This document shows, piece after piece, positions 25,122 to 36,400 of a DNA stretch of 64,000 bases (position 1 is its first letter; every line of letters starts with the position of its first letter). Position numbers and translations under genes: made by a program. The notes beneath the pieces are model-generated. The model worked only from the letters and a program-made list of their open reading frames with translations, had not been told where the DNA came from and made no database searches. The DNA is taken from assembly GCF_036417845.1 (NCBI RefSeq), contig NC_089979.1:5881424-5945423 (forward strand), given 5' to 3'. The DNA is from Apteryx mantelli (taxonomy: Eukaryota > Chordata > Aves > Apterygiformes > Apterygidae).

Positions 25122-27768
25122 CTTTTCAACCCTTTCTTCTGGAATGGGAGAAAAATGCCAATCAGCTGCTGAAATCTCAAACTCAGCTCTGTCTCACAGT
25201 GGTGAACTGAAGCGAGAAAGAAAGTCCAGCGTGGAAGACCCCTCACTGATAATGCCTTACCTCCAACCCTTCCTCTACTACCCCTGAAGATTTCATTGCC
25301 ATGATGTGAGTCATGCTGATGTGAATGGGGCAATTTTCTCTCGCCGAAACATCCATACATAAAGTATTTGCAAGTTAAGAGGCTTGATTCAATTCTCCAC
25401 ACTGTAAAAATGGATAATATGATGTATTTTGACCTGAATGCAAGACTAATATTGAACCACAAACATATATTATAGTTACCACAGGTTACGTTTATAGATT
25501 TTAAGCAGATGCTGTGATTTGTTTTTCCACTATTTTTAGCTCTAAGCCTACAAGTCTCTCCTGAGATACCTTTCTACACTCCTAATGCAGCAATGAGCTC
25601 TTGAAGTATTTTAGCCTAGCTTGTAAAGGAATGACTCTTTAGAAATTCAGGTCTCAAGCTTGGTCTTCCGCCATGGCAGAAGTCCCATGTGTTCGAAGTC
25701 AGCGGTGTGAGCCAAGCTCACAGGAGCAGAGCGTGCACCACGTTTGGAGCCGATGTCCGTCTGTCCCGACGCGGTTCTGCTGAGTGACACCAGCGGGTGG
25801 TCTGCTCTTTTTATCCTGCCCTAATGTGGGCTAGCAGCTGGCAAAGGTTGTTTTTAATAATGTATTTATAAAACTTTGATGTTGTGCAAGTCCAGACATA
25901 GAGAAACAATCTTCTGAGCTTTCAGCACTGAAGAGCAAAAAGCTGAATGGGGGATCTGGTTTCTCACCCCTTCCCCTGCCGTTAACCTGCTCCTGCCTCG
26001 CCAGTGCCAGAAACCAAGTTTTACGAAGAAATACACAGAAGGAAAAACCTTGGGCCGAAGGCTCCCATAGCTATTTTGAGTAATGCATGCCCTGCTGCCT
26101 CTGCAGGAGGCTGGCTGATTGGTATTTCAGTAATGTGTTTATTTAGAAGTAAATTTAACTACTGTAGGGTATGGTGATATTTTCGTTCTCTTTCTACTCT
26201 TTTTCTAGTTAGCTCGAACCTGGGCGCCTCACTGTGTCGCAGGGACACCATCTGGCTGAGCTGTAAACTACAACACCTAGTTGTACCCTTTGGGTTTAGG
26301 GATGATTGAAAAAGCATGCTTCCTTTTTGGGATCCTTTCTTGCATTTATTTTCCACTTCTGGCAGATATTTTCATTTTTTTATTTAAAGAGTACAGGATA
26401 TATTAGGTGTATTGTTTTCTCCCTGTCTGCATATGACATGGTCTTTGGAAATGCAGGAGCCTGTATTTTGCCCTGCGGTTACGTGGGAATAAGGATTTAC
26501 AGCTAGCTCTCAATGACTACATAAGAGTTTTTATCTTTTTTTTATTTCCTAAACCAAAATGATATTCAATTTATTTTTGAGGTATATTGTAAAGACAGGC
26601 CCAACATTTGACTGATCAAGACTACTTTAAAATAAATGCTGACACCATAATTCTTTTTTTGTCTGTGATTCTCCCAGAACCCTATTGCTTTGAAAGCAAA
26701 TATCCTAGAATGCATAATCCGTCCTAGAGCAATGATCTACAACATGCAGTGTCCCCTTCACACCTTTTTTTGCCCAGCAGTCAACTGTGAGAAGCCAATA
26801 TGTATGTTAAAAGATAGAGGAAGCAGAAATACACTAACAAAATGCAAAAAGTAACCTGTGCACTAAAGAAGAAAGATGGTTTCAGAAGCTGAGAGAAAGC
26901 TTTTCAAAGTGATTCCTCAGGCAGTAAGAACTACAGGGTAGAAACAGTTTTCCACTGTATGTGTAGCTTAATACATAGAATTGAAATTATTTTGTGATCC
27001 TTATAATATCAATCAATAACACAGCAGCAGCAAATAAATAATAAAACAATAATAAAAAAGAGCTGGTCTAGTGTTAGAAAATGTAGCTAAACCTCTAACA
27101 ACCCAGACACTCTGCCTGACTTGTTGCAATACCAGCTGACTTAAACGGCTTCAGTCAAGGTATATTTGAACCAATGACCTTAAATTGAAGATCATCCACC
27201 TAAGCTTTTGGACTTCTTTAAACTAATTAATTGAAAGATGTGTTTTCAAGCTGCTGAGTTTACTCATATAGACAAGGACTGATAGCAACAAGTACACATA
27301 TGAAAATGTTACATATTTTTATCATTGAGCATTTCTGAGGCTCAGAAGCTGAAAGCAATGGGTGAGGAGGCAACTGGTTCTGTGTGATTTGCCGTCGATT
27401 TTATCTTGGCTCTGTGTCATGTATCTCCTAAGGATGAATGTGTGGGAGGGCCACGTCAGGAATGGTTTCCACTCCAGTGCATTGATTGTGTAGTTGTCAG
27501 TGGGTTCAATTAAAGCATAATAATCTGGTCATCTTTATCCTTTTTCAATTCAGGCTGCTGCACATTGAATAGAGCCTGTGAAAGACTATAGCTTTCAAGA
27601 AGTAGGTGAACTCCTTGCCTCTTTGTCTGAGTGGTTTGTGTCAAGTCAACTAACATGACAGGCAGAAGAGACAAGTCTAAATGTGGCTCCCCTGACTTGC
27701 ATCATTGCTTCTGTTTGTGTTTCTGGGGGTTAACACTTGCTCTTTGTTTTCCTCTTCTTTCTCGCTAG

Positions 27769-27836
27769 GCTAACGATTGGATTTATAGCGAGCTTCTTAC
27801 CACGGTGAAAAGACAAGCTGATGTGAGAAAGGAGAT
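27769..27836 (+). other. COL22A1: COL22A1 5'UTR part of the start-codon exon
   Basis: The exon begins after a good acceptor: a pyrimidine-rich run TTTTCCTCTTCTTTCTCGCT followed by AG at 27767-27768. The 68-base leader contains an in-frame TGA at 27819-27821 shortly before the main start and a minimal start-stop ATGTGA at 27821-27826. There is no earlier in-frame ATG in this exon, which supports the start at 27837. Confidence 0.8.
27821..27826 (+). promoter_or_regulatory. COL22A1: Start-stop upstream ORF (ATG-TGA) in the COL22A1 leader
   Basis: An ATG is followed directly by TGA, 16 bases upstream of the COL22A1 start and in another frame. Minimal start-stop elements are known in other genes to slow or stall ribosomes and reduce main-ORF translation. 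Whether it acts here is untested. The ATG context has CTG before it, so -3 is C, which is weak. Confidence 0.5.
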
Positions 27837-27927
27837 ATGTCCGTTACGGGAAGGTGCCGTTTACCCCCTCTCCTGGTTCTTCTTGCATTTGTGTTCGGTG
27901 GAGAGAAAAGCCAGGCACAAAGAGCAG
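27837..27927 (+). CDS. COL22A1: COL22A1 coding exon with start codon and signal peptide (residues 1-30)
   Basis: This exon encodes the first 30 residues of the type XXII collagen alpha-1 chain and routes it to the secretory pathway. The peptide has a short basic n-region (MSVTGRCR), a hydrophobic core (LPPLLVLLAFVFG) and a polar c-region ending SQAQRA. A signal peptidase site between Ala27 and Gln28 fits the -3/-1 rule (Ser25, Ala27). The end matches the human COL22A1 precursor as I remember it (QAQRA, then a split Gly, then Cys), including the 30-residue length. The exon ends CAG|GTAGGC, leaving one base of a split codon (phase 1), which joins GT at 32843 to give Gly31. The start has G at -3 and T at +4. 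The exon is short and easily missed by ORF-length filters. Confidence 0.88.
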
Positions 27928-28224
27928 GTAGGCACTGCCATTCCACTTACCCCCTCGTGTAGCAGCTGGGGCTTTTACTTGGCTGAGGTGTTATTGCTGC
28001 TAGGAGGAAAACAATAAAAAACCCAAGCAAGACATTCACCACTGAAAAGATAAAACAGACCTTAGGGATAGAGAGAGCTCAAGGATCAAGGTTATGATTT
28101 AACTAGACTTTCTGGTACTGCTGCAGGATTAGTAATGTTAGCTCAGGCACCCAGACTAAGGGGAGCAGCGTGCAGTTTACCCTGCATATGCCTCATCTAC
28201 CCTGCATTGGCATCAAGATAACTT

Positions 28225-28262
28225 CTTTCATTGCTTTCAGTGGGTTTCAGATTAGACCTGGT
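28225..28262. mobile_element. Ancient L3/CR1-like repeat tail (diverged)
   Basis: TTCATTGCTTTCAGTGGGTT followed by TCAGATTAGACCTGG is a diverged form of the CATTGACTTCAATGGG plus GGATCAGGCC signature also seen near 22.9 kb. The short length makes the assignment weak. Confidence 0.35.
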
Positions 28263-30496
28263 GGATTTTTGATCTGGCTGGAACTTTTCCAGTGAGCTGA
28301 ACAGGGCCGGGGCACTGTCTAATGGTTCATACTCCCTGGCATGCTCCCTGGCATATTTTTTGGCCTGTGCCAGTTAGCACTTTCCCCCAAATAGCACTGA
28401 ATGTGTTACAGGACAGTGCAGTTGAGGGATTGTTCCTATAGGCTTGGTTAGCCTTAGACAGGTTCCTGTGTCTTGACAAGGCCACTCTGTTTTCTGAAGG
28501 AATGGGAAGAGTTGAGTCATACGGATGTGAACCTGGCCATACGTTAGGGCCAGAAAATGACTGTAGGCCTACCTAGTTTACTGGTATAGAAACCCAACGG
28601 TACTTTGAGATGGAAGCATTCTGGCTCTTTTTCTAGGAAAGATGCTATTCTGTAGTCTTGTCTAATTTATGCTAAAGAAAAGGAGTTTTTAGCCTGGCTC
28701 TCAGTCTGAGGAATAGCTGCTTTACCATGATGTTATGTGATCTATGTACAGCATTTTGGAAAAAGTATAACAGGAATAAGAGGTTAGTAACAAAACAAAG
28801 TGAAACTTCATCTTTTTTTCTTCTTGTGGATCAGTCACACCAGGAGGGATATGGTGATACCATTTATGTGTTCATTCTGTGATTACTTTAAATAATTCTA
28901 GACTTATGGCTTGTTTATGAACCATTTTTAATGACAATATAGCAAAATGGATGACTCAGTGTCTCAGTGGATGAATACAACTCCTGGAATTATGTTTCCA
29001 GAGAGCATTTCTGTAATTGCAAAACTGGAGTTCTCTCTCTATGAATTATATTCCATATTCCCTTAACATGAACTGCTTCTGCCAGTAAACAATATTATTA
29101 TACTATTCCTGGAAAACAATCAATTTTGTCCAGCAGTAGACATTATTGTGCTAAAAATGCAGATTAATATTTACTAAAAGCTTTTCTGCAGCATTTCATC
29201 TCACTGTCATCAGGTCTGTAAGCAAGGAATCACTGACTCTAAGAAAATGATCCTGAAAGATCATCTTTTTCTTCCCTGCAGTACTGTCTGAACAGACATC
29301 ACATTTTAAACCTCAAAACCCCCCCTTTTTTTTAAGGCTCATTGCTCTTGAACACAGACAGAATTCATTCTGTCTGTTCTGTTTGTTTTTAAATTGCAAC
29401 CGTGTCTCCTGCTGAGAATCGTTAAAATAAGCAACAGGAAGGTCTGTACCTTGTGGGTTATATATTTAAACCTTTACATTCTTTAGTTAACCTCACTTAA
29501 TTAATATTCTTTCAGATAAAATAGGTTAATACAACAGTGATTTTTTTCCTGGAGGAAAGTGGAGATTAGTTGCTTAGCCTTTGCTGTTATATGCTATATC
29601 CTTTAAGTTCTGCAGAGCAAGCAGAAATACACTCATCAATCTATCTGATGCACATGGGTGTAATGTAATTGACATCCCATAATAGAAAACCATATATTCT
29701 ATCCTCCTCACAGCCTTGTTACCTTTGAGAGAGCTACTGTGTGTGTCTTCTCGTAGCAACTTTCAGATGGCTACCCGTGCTACTGATGAATCCAGCTAGA
29801 CCATTCTTGCTCAGTGGTTAGAGAAAGGCAGTCCCACCACTCACAAAATGCTATGAAAGAACTGATCCCACGTGGATAGGTTGTTCCCTTAGACACTGAG
29901 GGAACAGCAACATTTGGGTCAGGTTGCTGGGATGTCCTCAGCAACAGAAGTTAATGCAGCAACAGATGCTAATTTCTGATTGTCACCTGCAGCGCGCCTT
30001 GTCTCATCAACCACTCTCACTGCCCTTGTACGTTGCTGTGAGCGCTGCTCTACAGTGTTATAATTCATGTCTTAAGAGAGCCTTCTGCTCTTACCTGAAG
30101 GCAAGTCCTCTTCAGGTAACTGAGCCACCTACATTCTCCCTTCCAGTGCAGGGGGCTATTGTCATTTTAGTCATTTTTAGGACAGGTATACAGTCCCCAG
30201 GATAATCAGTAGAGCTAATTTATGAACTGTAGGGTCAAATTTTGGAGTGGGAGAAGACTTCGTAACCTTCCTGTGGGCTCAGATGCTGGAACTCAGTAAG
30301 GACATATGGCAACAGTGTCATTCCCCCTATCTTTGGGTAGCACGCATCGTATTTCTTTTCACAGAGCTGTCTTTCCAGTAAGTGCTAGACTGGATGAACT
30401 GTGTATGTTACTCCATACTCTTTGGTCTGTGGCAGGGAAAAAGTCCTAGTCCTCAGCTTACATCCACATTGCATGCATTTGCATTAGGATTTTAAT

Positions 30497-30979
30497 TTGG
30501 TTAGGAGTGCAGCAAGGACAGTCTACACCCTAGGGGAGCTGAGAGGGATCCCAGGACCAGGAGGGCAGGAGACTTGCCAGCCACCACCCCCAAGCAAGGT
30601 GAGCAGGGCCAACCCCATGATAGTAGCTAGGTTCAACCAAGACTCCAGATTGCCGGACAAGCTCATAGTGACAAAGCAGGCATGGTGTCAAGCCAGGAAT
30701 GCGAGTCAGCAAGTCAGGATCAGGACCAGGTCTGGAGATAGTAGCTGGGTCAACAACAGTCCATGCAAGTCCATCGCAATGAGGCAGGTTCAAGGTAAAG
30801 CCACCAAGTCAGTCTGTGGCTCAGGCAAAGACCAAGGGCAAGAGCCTCACCTTAAAAGCAGCTTCCAGGGGAAGGAGAGGCAACTTCTACCAGCAGAGCT
30901 CTCTGGAAGAGCTCTGCCCAAAACCACCGAGCCCAGGCAGCCAAGCCCCTCAGTAAGTGGGATGCTCTCAGATCCCTAA
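30497..30979. repeat. GTCAAG/CAGGACCAGG-rich segment, probable degenerate interspersed repeat
   Basis: This segment is rich in short recurring words such as CAGGACCAGG, GTCAAGCCAGG, AGTCAGCAAGTCAGG and ATAGTAGCT(A/G)GGTTCAACC, giving it a patchy internally repetitive look. Both strands stay open for long distances (160 codons on +, 87 on -), with peptides rich in Gln/Ser/Pro/Arg and no recognised domain. It lies within intron 2 of COL22A1. Similar words reappear near 32412-32455. I read it as a decayed transposable element or minisatellite-derived segment, not a gene; the family is unknown. Confidence 0.45.
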
Positions 30980-31463
30980 CAAGGATTAAACTTCCAAAGT
31001 GAATCTTCTAAGTGTCCCCACTTACTGTGTTTTGTTTCACATCATGGAGCAGAACTGGATCAATTTCTGGTGAAACTGAACTGCAAGATGCACTTCAGAA
31101 GTGCATGTAATGAGCTTCAGTGACTAATGGACATTTAGTTGCTAGGACCTGACTGGAACTAGTCTGGCATGAAATCATGCAAACCACACATAGTGGTGAT
31201 GTTCAGTTCTCAGTGCCAGCTGTTTTGCTCTACAGATCTGGTCCTAGCACTCCACAACACGTGTTAATGTATGGAGAACTAAACTGCCTGCAGCAAGCAT
31301 GCCCTGGAGTCAGGCATTCTCACAAATATTCCCAGATTTTCTGACCAAGAAAAGTAGACTATTGAGTCCACATCAGAGGCCAGAGGAGATTATTAACATG
31401 GTCATAGAGAGAACAGTTGGGGAGCCAGGGCCCTGCAGTGAAACAGGAATCAAACCTCTCTCG

Positions 31464-31500
31464 GTGGATGTGGACTGGATGTGGGCTAGATGTGGGCTAC
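31464..31500. repeat. Short imperfect tandem repeat (GGATGTGGGCTA-type)
   Basis: Three imperfect copies of a unit close to GGATGTGGGCT follow one another (GGATGTGGACT, GGATGTGGGCTA, GATGTGGGCTA). This is a small local duplication within COL22A1 intron 2. Confidence 0.7.
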
Positions 31501-31758
31501 CTCAAACCCTGGGCAAAGTAGAAGGGTTTAAAGGCAACTGCCAACGTTTTAGGGGACAGAAATAACACTTCCAGGTCAGTGGGGCATAGAAAAGCCCTGT
31601 AACTCTGATAGAAATGAAATGGCACAGGCACTGATATGGACCAACTCTTTGTCTTGCATCATGTTATATATGCTTGTTCTTCACACGATTGATCAAACTG
31701 CTAGTTTTTACCGTTGGTTCAATACAAGCAGTTGTACTTTGTGAGAGGACATGAGACC

Positions 31759-31810
31759 AGAACTACTGGAGAAATGATGGTTGTAGAACTACTGGAGAAA
31801 TGATGGTTAT
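31759..31810. repeat. 26-bp tandem duplication
   Basis: Two head-to-tail 26-base copies, 31759-31784 and 31785-31810, differ at a single base near the end (TTGT against TTAT). The unit begins AGAACTACTGGAG. The near identity suggests a recent slippage or short-duplication event in intron 2. Confidence 0.9.
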
Positions 31811-32842
31811 GACCATAACTAAATTGAGTTTGTAGAGCAGCTTTCAGCCCTAAAACTGCATAACTTGTTAGGATCTATGGCATATAAGAGTCAATTAAAT
31901 AAAACCTATATATACGTACATTTTGTCCAACTGGTGTATTGTGATGATCTATGTCACCTCTGGGACTTTTTATGATTATGCAGCGTATTGTCTTGCATAT
32001 ATTCAGAGAGAGCTACAAAACATCTCCTGGGAGATCTACTTCCTTGGCAAGCGGCTAACAAATATATGACCAGTCTGGCTTCGCAGGACAAGAAGGCTGC
32101 AATTAAAATACATTTGCTTTTTGGATTACACAGGCCTCAGATTACAAATATCATGGTTAGAGACAAAAGGGTGGTTGTGGGGATAAGTGAACTTTTTCCT
32201 TACAAAGGAACTGTCCTTTGTTGTCAAGGAAGCTATCCCAGTATTCAGTGAGTCATCCTTTAGTCAATAGTCAATGGCAGACAGCCTCAAAATCAAAATA
32301 ACCTTGTTATAAACTTGCTTCACCAAGATATCATGCTGAGCAAAAGAACTGCTTCTAGCTAAGCATAAATAAATCATAATGTTAATGCAAGGGGAAACAT
32401 GAAAGCTTCACTAGTCAAGGTCAGGATTGGTATAGGCAAGGTCAGGACAGGTCTGTCGATCTGCCAGGGTCATTTCAGAGCATGACATGAGCAAAGGGGA
32501 CAGAAGAGGAACTTCACTGAGGTTTTTAAAGAGAAAAATAGCTTCATGTGCATGCAGACAGTATAGGTGAAAGACTGAGCAAAGAAGCAGTTAGTAGTGC
32601 AGAAAGAGAGAGGGTTTGCATTTCAAGGTAAAGTGTGTGCTGATGTACCGTAGATGCCCTGAAATAGATGAGGTGAGTCACAAGGAAGAAAGGCTGAGAA
32701 CCTGCACTTTCTCTGTAGGATAGGGAGAGAGTTTGCTACCTCCTAAAAATCATTCACTGAACAGAAATGCCTATAGCATATTTGGTTTGTCTGATACCTG
32801 TCTTTCAGCTTCCCTTAGTGACATATTCTGCCACTCCTGCAG

Positions 32843-33409
32843 GTTGCAAGAACGTTCACTATGACCTTGTTTTCATCTTGGATGCCTCCTCCAGCGTTGG
32901 AAAAGAAGATTTTGAGAAGGTTCGACAGTGGGTGTCTAATTTGGTGGAAACTTTTGAGATTGGCCCAGATAAAACCCATGTAGGTGTGGTGCGGTACAGT
33001 GATCGGCCAACCACAGAGTTTGACCTGGGAAGGTACAAAACTCGTGAGGAAATCAAAGAAGCTGCACGAAAAATTAAGTATTATGGGGGTAACACAAACA
33101 CTGGAGATGCTCTCAGGTACATCAACGCTTACAGTTTTTCCAAAGAAGCAGGTGGGAGATATAGTGACCAAACTGTTAAAAAAGTGGCTATCCTTCTGAC
33201 GGATGGAAGGAGCCAGGATTATGTCTTAGATGCAGCCACTGCAGCCCGTCAGGCTGGGATTAGGATCTTTGCTGTGGGTGTTGGTGAAGCCTTAAAAGAA
33301 GAACTGGATGAAATTGCTTCGGAACCCAAGTCTGCTCATGTGTTTCATGTCTCTGATTACAACGCCATTGATAAAATTCGGGGGAAGCTGAGAAGACGTC
33401 TTTGTGAAA
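32843..33409 (+). CDS. COL22A1: COL22A1 exon encoding the von Willebrand factor A domain (residues 31-219)
   Basis: This 567-bp exon encodes a full VWA domain of type XXII collagen alpha-1, a secreted FACIT collagen deposited at tissue junctions such as the myotendinous junction. It begins after CCACTCCTGCAG and ends GAAA|GTAAGT. It is phase 1 at both ends, the usual symmetric arrangement for a shuffled domain exon. The MIDAS metal-binding residues are all present: DASSS at Asp44, Ser46 and Ser48, Thr117 in NTNTGD, and Asp151 in LLTDG. Cys32 and Cys218 frame the domain and probably pair. The blocks VGKEDFEKVRQWV, VGVVRYSDRPTT, NTNTGDALRYI, EPKSAHVFHVSD and IRGKLRRRLCE match human COL22A1 nearly exactly as I recall it, which separates it from COL21A1, COL12A1 and COL14A1. 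A longer open frame starting at 32767 is intronic read-through; the TAG after the donor is also intronic. I see no frameshift or stop in the exon. Confidence 0.95.
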
Positions 33410-36400
33410 GTAAGTAGAGCTCCCACTTCTTTTATGAAATGAGAATTGTAATAGGTTCAGTTAGCACATAGGTATGAAAAATCTGTGATTGTTTTCCTTC
33501 ATGGCTTCCTGTTTATAATTCTATGCTGATAATCCTTTATTTTAGTGTCTTTGATATTCCGCTCTTAAGAAGTCATTTTACTCTCTGGAGAAGTAATAAA
33601 GTGCTCGTTTTGAGTTCCTCGGCCAAAGTCAGCTTAAATATATGTCAGCTTCCAGTGGTCAAACTAGAGAGCAAAGCATGGGGTTTTGGGTTTGGGTTTT
33701 GTTCTGATACAGTTCATTTGCTTTATAATATTTTGGACTGAAAAAATTTTGATCTATTTCCAGGGCATCCTGGCATAGATGTGGAGGATGATGTCTTATT
33801 TATATACAGAATTTGGCATATTTTGTATAGAAACTGGTCTTTTTCCATATTTTCTTGTATTGTAGTATAAAAAGAGTGCTCCGCATGCTGCTGAGAATAG
33901 TCCTTTAGGAAGCAAAAAGGATACTTGGGCTTGTTTGCCTTTCAGGATCCAGACTCTACTGACAACTGGTGTACACTAGTGTTCTGGCTACAAACTGCAA
34001 AACCTTGGTGCGATATTTTGAATGGCTTTTAATGGGGGTCCACTGTGCATGAAATTCACACTGAATAAGTGCACTTTGAATTTGCAGCCCCAGGTGAAAG
34101 AGGACCGTGATAGAGTTAATTAATGGCTGGTATCCCAACACTTTCGATGATCAGGTCTGTGGGCTGGGAAGTTGTGTTACTGTCTGGTGACAGTAATTTG
34201 CCTGAAAAAAAACAGGCCTTGTAGCTTGTGTTGTGATGCTCTTTTATGGCACTCCATTTGCAAGAAAAAGTATTCACCTAATGCTCTGAACTCCTGTATG
34301 CTTCTTACACAATGACTAACACACGCAAGCATTGCCCAACCATATCAAGGTGTGACTGCTTTTTGCAGCCCAAATAAAAAAGGGTATGGACAGTGTAATC
34401 CCAGTACAAGCAAAAGCCATGGTGGATTTTGACTACAAGCTATAGAGATTGAAGGAGCTCTCTTTTTCCTTGATAATGCAAAGTAGTAATACACACTTAA
34501 GACTGGGGTAGAATAAGGAAGTGTAGACCCTTCGGGTGGGCCAGCTGCACTCAATCACCTTACTACTGCAGCTGGTGGACCCTCTATGTCTGATTTTTCT
34601 TTGAAATTCTATTACACACATTTTTAAAAACAAGTGCTTTCAGTACTTTTTACCCTCGGTCTGTCTTTATCACCTTCTCAATAAATCATTTGCCTGTCTT
34701 ACCAGGTATAATGCCATTGGCCTGTGGCACTCTGTGCCATACTGGGTCCACAAGTGTTTTCATACAGCTTCTAATTAGATCCCGAAGGATTACTAAAAGC
34801 ATACTTCATCCTGAGTGTGATAACTGTCACTCTCAAGGGTATTTGCTTCCACTTGCCCTAGTGGGTTAAATGGGGAGGAATAAAGCCTCTAAAAGGGTAA
34901 GTAAAAGGGAATGGTTTAGTTTTATTAGGTACAGAGAATTTTTAAGGGGAAAACAAAAGGCTAAATTTATTGTTTCCATGTAAGAACAAAAGGAATCACA
35001 ATGCCAGTATTGAACATTAGTAAAAGAAGGAGCAGAAAGGAAGAGAAATAATTGACCAAACAGCTAGTGGAGAATTTGTACGTATTTAGACCAAATAATG
35101 AAATGTAAGGAAGTTAGCAGTGACAAGGGGAATTGAGTAGCCAGGTATCTGGGAGTATGTGGTGAATGCAGATGGGTTCGAAAGAAGTGTATCCAGCCTG
35201 GAAAGAGGGGTTGTCAGCTAAGGCAGCAAACACAGGCGCGTAAAAATGTATTAAACTTTGCAATAGAATGACTTCCACATCAACAGCAATTATAGAAGAC
35301 AGGACTGCGACAGACTTCAGGAGGCCATGCTGAGTGGTTTTCTGATGCAAGGTCTCCAGTGAGATTGTGTAATGTCCCTCACAGCCTTGATGGGGGAGAC
35401 TTTCTTCTCAGTGTTGGGTCTTGGTCCTTCTTGCTGCAATTTGAGCCTGATCTTGTCCTGTTTTCACTGGATACCAAGAAGAGTTTGTTCTCCTCCTGTG
35501 TGCAACAGTCTTTTCCGCTTCTGAAAAAGGCTGTTTTCATATCTTCCCAAAGGCTTGTCTTCTCTAGATTGAATATGGGGAAACTGCTTTTTGGCAGAAT
35601 AAATCTTGCCATTGTTTATTTATTTATTTTATTGCTTTGCCTGTGAAATTTTTTAATGTGTGAGATGTTAGATCTGAGCTAAATAAACAAACAAGAAATT
35701 CCTGCTCAGCACTGAAGCTGGGCATTGAAACAGAGGGTAAGAGAGAGAAAGCACCATCAGTAGAAGTATTAACATAGAGATCAGGTAACTTTTTCATGTC
35801 TGTGGGTTGGAACTGGTTTGGGGAATGGGAGAGGAATGGTGGAGAATAGGACTTAGTCTTTTCTTCTGCATGCACCACTTCTAAATTTCAGGTTAACACA
35901 GTAAGAGCAGTTCATTGTCAGGGCTATTCCTTACGCATATTTAGAAGGTAAAACATTTAATAGTTGTAGTTAACTTTCTGTAATTTTAATATGATAACAC
36001 TACATAAAAAAGGAACATACAAACCTCTGGATAGGTGGAGGACATCACCCACGGAGCGGACTCATGCCATGCTGGTGTTTAGTTTGTGCATATTCTAAGA
36101 CAAGAGCATACATTGCTAGAGCCAAGTTAGGGTTTTAATAGACATAATCCTCTGTGAGCTTGTGGGAGACACATGAATCAAAGAGAGGAAATGGTAGAGA
36201 GTTTTTCTGTTGTACTGACCAGTGATGACTCTTCCAGTCCTCGGGCTACTGTACTACAGAAATGTGTGGAGTCGTGCAGTGCTGTAGATACTGGATTTCA
36301 CACCAGCAGCTGTTCAGAATCACTTATCTCTGGTCTCACTGGATGTCTATCCTCATCTCCGTCATTCTGTTTTGCTATATTTGATTGAATTTGTTGCTAA

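Larger units (their letters stand above)
12934..27768. other. Gene-free stretch, putative COL22A1 intron 1 (3' part)
   Basis: No coding exon was recognised on either strand. Open frames (up to 131 codons, such as 25067-25462 on the minus strand) lack domains and have no matching splice context. It contains A/T homopolymers, an L3-like repeat tail near 22.9 kb, a C-run near 23.41 kb and paired hairpins at 25076-25121. It ends in the polypyrimidine tract and AG acceptor immediately before 27769. Confidence 0.65.
27928..32842 (+). other. COL22A1: COL22A1 intron 2 (4,915 bp, phase 1)
   Basis: The intron begins GTAGGC and ends CCACTCCTGCAG. No exon was recognised inside. It contains an L3-like repeat tail at 28225-28262, a GTCAAG/CAGGACC-rich segment at 30497-30979, short local duplications near 31464-31500 and 31759-31810, and a second stretch of AAGGTCAGG motifs near 32412-32455. 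A decoy acceptor, CTGTCTTTCAG, lies 34 bases before the used acceptor. Confidence 0.85.

Noticed and set aside
27805..28017. 70-codon frame overlapping the signal-peptide exon
   Set aside because: It is in a different frame from the COL22A1 peptide, starts at GTG and runs past the splice donor into the intron.
32767..32842. ATG at 32767 as the start of the VWA protein
   Set aside because: The 76 bases before 32843 include a splice acceptor and match nothing in COL22A1, while the upstream exon at 27769-27927 supplies the real start and signal peptide in the right phase.
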